In this document: positions 26,705-64,000 of the stretch, piece by piece
Position numbering within the stretch: position 1 is the stretch's first letter
Layout of the letters: each line of letters opens with the position of its first letter
Assembly: GCA_020137815.1 (NCBI GenBank)
Contig: CM035354.1
Coordinates: 496,001-560,000 of the forward strand
Direction of reading: 5' to 3'
DNA from: Hormiphora californensis
Taxonomy: Eukaryota > Ctenophora > Tentaculata > Cydippida > Pleurobrachiidae
Length of the DNA: 64,000 bases
The notes under the pieces: model-generated
Told to the model about the DNA's origin: nothing
Databases searched by the model: none
Seen by the model: only the letters and a program-made list of their open reading frames with translations
Made by a program: the position numbers and the translations under genes

Positions 26705-27688
26705 CAACAAAAAAGGGGCCAAAAAAAAAAAAGGGGGGTATAAAAAATTTAAAAGGGCACCAAAATTGGGGGTATTGGGGGTGGAAGGGGGTTTCCCTGA
26801 GGTGTTTCCAAATGGGGCAAATTTTTTCTTCACTTATAAATGCAAACCAGGATGGTTAGTGGGATTTGGGCCGTGTTGGGCTTTTCTTAAAAAAATGCAG
26901 CCATATGGTGAGTTAGTGGATTGTGTTTTGGGGGTTTTCTTTTAGAAGTGGGAGCCAGTAAAGGTGTAGTGGGAGTGGAGTGTGTTGGGCTTTACTTAAA
27001 GGGAAATGGAAACCAGTAAAGGGGTAGTGGGAGTGGGGGTGTGTTGGGCTTTTCTTTTAAAGTAAAATCCAGTAAAGGGGTGGTGGGGAAATGGGGTGTG
27101 TTGGGCTTTACTTATAGAAGTTTCAAATCGGTATGGTGTGGTGGGAGTGGGGTGTGATGGTTTAAATTATAGAAATACACCCCGTGTGATAGAATTTCCC
27201 CCTACCAAAGAGTTGACTTCTCTCCCGCTCCTTTTGGTTTTTCCTACAGGTTTAATTTGTCGGGTCATCATCCTCCCCCCAGGGTTTTATAAGACAAATA
27301 TCGATTGTTTTAAAGGGGAAAGGGCCCCGGTGGGTAAAGTATTTATTTTTTTTGGGTCCCTAGATCCAAAAGCAAAATTTTTATCAAACTGCGTAAGCGA
27401 GACATTTTTATATAATTTTAATCATCCCCCAAAAAAATTTTTTTTTTTTTTTTTAAAAATCGTTTAAAAAATAAAAACCTAACCCCTTTAGAAAAATATT
27501 TATCTTGAAAAAACCTCTGGAAATCCTTGGTTAGAAATAACCGCCCTTTTTAAACGAGGTTAGTTAGACGAATCCCCCCAAGTGATGCAAGTAGTCAAGA
27601 CCTAACAGAACTCGTGTTGTTCTTTAAAATATGAACAATGAAAAGCGGACAATAAATGTATATTTGTATTTGTATTTGTATTTGTATA
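23640..27688 (+). pseudogene. Decayed non-LTR retrotransposon (endonuclease-reverse transcriptase)
   Basis: An open frame from about 23640 to 24614 encodes the second half of an apurinic-like endonuclease: VVYRPPSS, VILGDFNIHTEDD, GGTLDLVI and SSVSDHYAV, followed by a linker with WYDTLCEEAK. After 24614 the frame breaks repeatedly, but reverse-transcriptase fragments remain: an FDTI relic near 25215, NGVPQGSILGPLLF near 25387-25425 and a YADDTQL relic near 25487-25507. The 3' end carries a (TTTGTAT)n tail ending at about 27688. The 5' part of the endonuclease is missing. The order endonuclease-RT and the tail fit the jockey/CR1/L2 group. The clade is not certain. Confidence 0.85.
24600..27650. 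other. Homopolymer-rich, error-like tract
   Basis: Runs of A, C, G and T are abnormally frequent (for example poly-A at about 26609-26647 and 26668-26702, and CCCCCCC blocks). Recognisable retrotransposon motifs are interrupted by stops and frameshifts within a few codons. The texture differs sharply from the flanks. Uncorrected sequencing error or collapsed repeat copies seem likelier than normal decay. Confidence 0.55.
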
Positions 27689-29275
27689 CTATCGCCCGTA
27701 AGGGAATTCTAGTAACAAATCTAAATTGTACAAGTTTGTGGGTACTATGGCATAAATTTATGCTTTCATGTGGTAAATAGCTACAAGTTCTACAATCGTG
27801 AACGGTTTTTACCAGGAGAAGAAACCAAATTAGAGATTTGTATCATATATGATACTATTGTCCTAAGGGTAAATTCTCCTAAAACATACATAATTCGGGC
27901 TTGAAAAGGAGCTAACAGACAAATGGGGGCACTAAAATGTGTAGAATCATTACATTAGTGGGGGTAGAGCACATATTTAGGTCGCTATCTGGATCCATAA
28001 TTGAGATAATTGGATAATTAGCTAATTAGTTGCCCTGGAGCGCTAATAAATGAGACTTTGTGGAGTATCCAAGACAAGTAGGGGCACTAAAATGTGTAAA
28101 ATCATCGCCTTCGTGGAGGTAGAGCACATAGCTGAGTTTCTATTCCAACTCCTAAATGAGATAATTGGATAATTAGCTAATTGACGGTTGCACACCGTCC
28201 ACTTTTCACCAAATCCCGTGGTTTCTAGGTAATCCTGAGCTCTTTTGCTCAATCTAAGGATCTTCTGACAGTCCCTAATATCCCTAAACCCCTATAACCG
28301 TGTGTCCAAACAATAAATATGGGAAACTGTAGTATATTAGAGGTTGAACGTGTTGTAGGAGCAATAGGATAGAAAAATTCTATAGGATTGTAGTTGGATC
28401 TTGGATGTATGAGAGGTCTAGGATGGAGCAAGAGGGTTCTAAAGAGCTGAAGGCAGTGTCTATGGTTGTATCGAGTGCTATACTATTGTGTAAAACGAGT
28501 CAAAGGTGATACAAATGGGGTTAGGGGTTGTCAGAAGATCCTTAGATTGAGCAAAAGAGCTCAGGATTACCTAGAAACCACGGGATTTTGTGAAAAGTGG
28601 ACGGTGTGCAACCGTCAATTAGCTAATTATCCAATTATCTCAATTAGGAGTGGGAATAGAAACTCAGCTATGTGCTCTACCCCCGCTAAGGCGATGATTT
28701 TACACATTTTAGTGCCCTCACTTGTCTTGTATACTCCGCCTAGTCTCATTTATTAGCGCTCCAGGGCAACTAATTAGCTAATTATCCAATTATCTCAATT
28801 ATGGATCCAGATAGCGACCTAAATATGTGCTCTACCCCCACTAATTTGATGATTCTACACATTTTAGTGCCCCCATTTGTCTCATAACTCCTTCCCAGAG
28901 CAAAGTTTCACGAATAATTAGCACACGCGGGACAGATAATTAGCTAATTATCCAATTATCTCAATTAGGGATCCAGATAGCGACCTAAATATGTGCTCTA
29001 CCCACACTAATGCGATAATTCTACACATTTTAGTGCCCCCATTTGTCTCTTAGCTCCTTTTCTAGCCCGAATTATGTATGTTTTAGGAGAATTTACCCTT
29101 AGGACGATAGTATCATATATGATACAAATCTCTAATTTGGGTTCTTTTCCTGGTAAAAACCGTTCACGATTGTAGAACTTGTAGCTATATACCAAATGAA
29201 AGCATAAATTTATGCCATAGCACCCACAAACTTGTACAATTTAGATTTGTTACTAGAATTCCCTTACGGGCGATA
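27689..29275. repeat. Long imperfect palindrome (about 1.6 kb)
   Basis: CTATCGCCCGTAAGGGAATT at the left is mirrored at the right end near 29254-29273. Intermediate blocks such as GATAATTGGATAATTAGC, TTTAGTGCCCC and CACGGGATTTTG recur on both arms. The centre is near 28300-28500. Arms of roughly 600-800 bp would pair. The block GATAATTGGATAATTAGC is itself repeated within each arm. Confidence 0.9.
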
Positions 29276-30045
29276 GTATCATATATGATACGGCGCCTTA
29301 AATGTTAATAACTCATTCAATTTTCAATATTTTTTGATGCGGCTTTTTGCATTCGGTCGGTTATGTCGAGCACTTTTATTCCTTCAAAGGATTAGTTGTG
29401 CCCCCAAAAAACAAAAAAATGAGAAATGTTTTTAAAAAAAGGCCGAAATTAGCCTCCTTAGAGGGGCTATAAAAAATTTTTCTTGATTTTCTGAGCTGAT
29501 CTGGACGTGGTTTTAGGTTCATAATTCCTAAAACTAACTCGTGACAAAATATGGGCCACCTAGATAAAACATAAGGACTTCCAGGCCGCCTAGAATAGAC
29601 TGTAGCATATATGCTCTGTCGCCGTCAAAGGGTTAACAAAACGCTTCTCAATTTTCACCCCGCAGCTTTAAGGCACCGTTTCATGTCTATGGGGCACATT
29701 TGATGTCTTAAGGCCAGAGGGGGGGGTCCGGGGGTATAAAAAGTCACTTTCGGTATCTGGTCCGGCTCGAAGAGCCGGACCAGATGACATACTCGGAATC
29801 GATTTTGTGCGCGCTGTTAGGGAGAAAATTGAGGTTAACTTTTGGCCCAAAATCAATGTTAACCTCTCTAATTCTTAGAGTTCGTGTATTGAGACAATAA
29901 AAACTGTTCTAAAAGTAAGGTATCACTAAGGAGAGCATGTGTGAGCAATTTTATGGTGCTATACCTGGTAGTTCTTTAAATTTAGAGGTTAACATATTTC
30001 ACCAAAAAGTAGCCTTTTGGTGAATAACTTGGAACATTTTTACGA

Positions 30046-30348
30046 ATCGCCACTACATTCATCTCATAGACGGCTAAGAGTTGGGCCTTGAAATTTGGCA
30101 GGCATGATCCTTAGATAATAAACTGTGTTTTGAGTGTAACGATTTTTTATTGGAGCCTCCGTTCCCAAGATATTGAGGTTAACGTCTAAAAAATATCAGA
30201 TGTGAAATATGTTAACCTCAATATCTTGGGAACGGAAGCCTCAATCAAAAATCGTTACACTCAAAACACAGTTTATTATCTAAGGATCATGCCTGCCAAA
30301 TTTCAAGGCCCAACTCTTAGCCGTCTATGAGATGAATGTAGTGGCGAT
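30046..30348. repeat. Near-perfect hairpin with about 125-bp arms
   Basis: ATCGCCACTACATTCATCTC on the left and GAGATGAATGTAGTGGCGAT on the right begin two almost perfectly complementary arms. They meet at a short AT-rich loop near 30185-30205, flanked by GAGGTTAAC and GTTAACCTC. Confidence 0.95.
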
Positions 30349-30582
30349 TTTAAAAGTAAGGTGTGAAAAAAGACCAAAAAGGTTGTTTTTTGGGCGATAA
30401 GTTAACCTCAAATATCCGAACAACTATATGGCTTAGACCTCTGAAACTTTAAACGTTTGGTCTCCTTGATCAGATCTATCGATTGGTACCATTTTTATCT
30501 GTGAAGGCGACATAAATACAAGATTTTTGAGGTTAACTTACATTTTCGGTCAAAAGTTAACCACAAAAAACAAGGCTTCCTG

Positions 30583-32137
30583 AGGCAATTTTGCATTTGC
30601 GGGCATCGCACTATAGACGCAGTACCCACGTACTATAGACGCATTATAAACGCATTATAAACGCATTATAGACGCATTATAGACACACGCAATATAGACG
30701 CAATTTCGTAAGCAGCACTATAGACGCAATATAGGCGCATTATAACAGCAATATAAACGCATTTTTATAAACGCGACGCAGTATAGCCGCATTATAGGCG
30801 CACTACCCACCCCAAAATCACCTTATAGACGCACTATAGACGCATTATAGACTGACTATAGCAGCACCATAAACGCTACATAGATCCATATAGACGCATG
30901 ATAGAAGCATTATAGACGCAAATCGCTTTTTATAGACGCCGCGTCTATAAAAAACGTGCTTTTTAAAGAAGCACTTTAGACGTACTCCAGGCTACAGTGC
31001 GATATTTGAGGCGCAGTTGGGCGTTTTATAAACGCATTTTTGTCGCATATAAAAGGAAGCAGTATAGACGCATTATAGACGCATTATAGCCGCATGTGTG
31101 CGAAATCGATAAAGACGCAATATAGACGCAAAATAAAAAGGAGAGGGAGAGAGAGGGAGGGAGGGAGGGAGAGGGAAGGAGAGGGAAAGAGAGGGAGGGA
31201 CTGAGGGAGGGGTACAGGGGACAGAAACAGACGGATAAAGACCTGAGACAGAAGGACAGAGTAAGATGGAAAGAGAGTAAGATGGAAAGATAGTGATATA
31301 GGGACGGTGTGAGACAGAAAAAGAGGTGAGACAGAAAAAAGACAGAGATGGAAACAAACGGACAGAGACAGACGGACGGACAAACACACGCTTACTATCT
31401 CCCTCTCTGTCTCACTCTCTCTCTCCACTCTCCATCTTAATCTCTCTCCATCTTACTCTGTCCGTCTGTCTCAGATCTGTGTCCATCTGTCTCTGTCTGA
31501 TCTGTCTCTGTATCCCCTCCCTCTTTCACTCTCCTTCCCTCTCCCTCCCTCCCTCCCTCCCTCTAGTCTCTCTCCCTATCCTTCTTATTAATTGCGTCTA
31601 TATTGCGTCTTTATCGATTTCGCGCACATGCGTCTATAATGCGTCTATAATGCGTCTATACTGCTTCCTTTATATGCGACAAAATGCGTTTATAGTTCGC
31701 CCAACTGCGCCTCAAATATGGCAGCGTGCGTCTGAGTACGTCTATAGTGCTTCTTAAAAAAGCACGTTTTTTATAGACGCGGCGTCTATAAAAAGCGATT
31801 TGCGTCTATAATGCTTCTATCATGCGTCTATATGGGTCTATGTAGCGTTTATGGTGCTGCTATAGTCAGTCTATAATGCGTCTATAGTGCGTCTATAAGG
31901 TGATTTTGGGGTGGGTAGTGCGCCTATAATGCGGCTATACTGCGTCGCGTTTATAAAAATGCGTTTATATTGCTGTTATAATGCGTCTATATTGCGTCTA
32001 TAGTGCTGCTTACGAAATTGCGTCTATATTGCGTGTGTCTATAATGCGTCTATAATGCGTTTATAATGCGTTTATAATGCGTCTATAGTACGTGGGTACT
32101 GCGTCTATAGTGCGATGCCCGCAAATGCAAAATTGCC
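30583..32137. repeat. Palindromic array of the 11-bp unit ATTATAGACGC
   Basis: The left half has dozens of TATAGACGC/TATAAACGC units with period near 11, and the right half carries their reverse complement in mirrored order. The outer ends GGCAATTTTGCATTTGCGGG and CCCGCAAATGCAAAATTGCC pair exactly. The centre (about 31140-31580) is GA-rich on the left and CT-rich on the right, so even the core is roughly self-complementary. Confidence 0.95.
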
Positions 32138-32257
32138 GCTTCCTGATACACTTGGTGCGCAGCTAACCTACCCAAAAGTTTCCTACCACCGAGTTACATC
32201 ATATATGTGAACCTCAGAAAAGTACATTTTTTGACCCTCGGACCCCCCCCTCTGGCC

Positions 32258-33018
32258 TTAACTAGGCCGTTAAGTTGATAATTTTATGAGCTTTTTGTTT
32301 TTAGCTCGTTCTTATGACTTATCGATTTTTATTTTTTACTTGTCGCTCCTGTTTTGACGCTGCTCTGCCACTATCGATATATCGTTGGCGTTCCTTGTAG
32401 CAATGAGGTCCCAATTGAGTAGCGGGATATCTAGTTTTACTGGAGTGATACTAATGTATAGCGCCTGTATTCGGGTCATTCGGTAAATTCCTCGCCGTCC
32501 TTATTTTGATTTTTGTTCAAACCCATTTGCCCGCGAAAGGAGGGTCGAGCAATACAAGGCAACTCCGTTCAATATCAGCTAGGGAGTGTGTATTAAGTGC
32601 CACTCGAACGCTCCTTTGATGCTTTCAATCGAATATCCATCCCAGTAATTTTATATTTCATCTGAGGCCAGCGTTTTATAGTTTGTCTAAAACTACCTTT
32701 TAAATCTTGAAATCAGTTTGAAATTTTGACACAGTAATTAAACAATTTAGTTATTGAATGCCATGTACGATAGACAAATATACCATAATGAGATAAGATG
32801 AATGCAGTGAGCCTTATCGGATCTCCGAAAACATCGGTAAATATTTCCAAAATAACGGTGGTAAACATATTTCGAATTGTTTGATACAAGATCTGAGATA
32901 ACATCTGGTGCAGCTAGCCCCTGCTAGCAAAACAATTGTCTTTCTCTAAACTCGTGTTTTGTTTTGTAACATCACATTACATACTTCTTGTATATTTAAC
33001 ATAACATCGCATGTTCAG
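32258..33018. other. Stretch between the TTAA element and the first visible exon of the long gene
   Basis: No start exon for the downstream gene can be identified here. The frame entering 33019 stays open upstream for about 20 codons without an ATG. Confidence 0.35.
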
Positions 33019-63824
<30,806 letters not shown>

Positions 63825-64000
63825 GTAAGTTACAGCTAATACAGACGAACAAAGTTTATCACAATTCACACACAACCAGACTCTGGTGCGCACGAGAACT
63901 ATCATGGTCATAACATTTGCATGACAAACCAGACTACGAGACAAACTAACAGACGGACAAAGTTTGTGACACACTACGAGACAAACAATAAACAGTCATC

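Larger units (their letters stand above)
23498..29632. mobile_element. piggyBac-like TTAA-flanked composite element
   Basis: CCCTTTGACGGCGA at 23498 and its reverse complement ending at 29632 are flanked by TTAA (23494-23497 and 29633-29636). CCCTTTG-type ends with a TTAA duplication fit piggyBac. No piggyBac transposase is visible. The interior is filled by a decayed non-LTR retrotransposon (about 23640-27688) and a long palindrome (27689-29275), so the ends enclose nested insertions. Confidence 0.75.
29712..32257. mobile_element. TTAA-flanked element with nested palindromes
   Basis: The ends GGCCAGAGGGGGGG and CCCCCCCTCTGGCC are inverted and flanked by TTAA (29708-29711 and 32258-32261). 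TTAA duplication suits piggyBac or Kolobok. The interior has no coding sequence. It holds a 300-bp hairpin (30046-30348) and a 1.55-kb palindromic array (30583-32137). GAGGTTAAC or its complement occurs repeatedly at about 29830-30560. Confidence 0.8.

Overview
The window looks like nuclear DNA of a non-vertebrate animal. The genes are split by GT-AG introns with consistent phases, and they encode animal families: a spastizin (ZFYVE26), a TNFAIP8-family protein, a calbindin/secretagogin-type EF-hand protein, an ABCG transporter and a KASH5/LRMP-like EF-hand coiled-coil protein. The non-coding DNA is full of (CT)n/(GA)n tracts, minisatellites and non-autonomous DNA transposons. The phylum cannot be fixed from the sequence alone. 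A sponge or another marine invertebrate would fit, but that is a guess.

Left third (1-23.5 kb). A 32-bp tandem array opens the window. A forward four-EF-hand gene (3533-7990) carries two interchangeable terminal exon pairs, and its introns hold a pogo-like MITE, a 51-bp minisatellite and a hAT-like element with a tRNA-like insert. Then come 11 kb of intergenic repeats, including a 1.5-kb foldback element (14400-15920). The last three exons of a forward TNFAIP8-family gene follow (19149-20840), then a small reverse-strand gene for a possible secreted helical protein (22562-23098).

Middle (23.5-32.3 kb) is a nest of mobile DNA. A piggyBac-like TTAA-flanked element (23498-29632) contains a decayed non-LTR retrotransposon and a 1.6-kb palindrome. 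A second TTAA-flanked element (29712-32257) is built from a hairpin and a large palindromic array of an 11-bp unit.

Right half (33-64 kb) is one long forward gene, an EF-hand/coiled-coil protein resembling KASH5/LRMP. Sixteen in-phase exons were found from 33019 to 63824, and it runs off the window. Two reverse-strand genes are nested in its introns: an ABCG half-transporter (33236-39003, 12 exons) in intron 1, and ZFYVE26 (44070-51385, two exons, one about 7.1 kb) in intron 7. Each nested gene has one apparent frameshift in otherwise intact coding sequence.

The most unusual pattern is that several exons of the long gene are preceded by tandem duplications of their own 3' splice site. Some duplicated acceptors keep the reading frame and would add 11, 22 or 29 residues. 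Other points worth checking are the alternative terminal cassettes of the EF-hand gene, the huge palindromes, a tract almost without T (about 56.98-57.7 kb), and an intron of ZFYVE26 made largely of a dispersed short inverted-repeat element.
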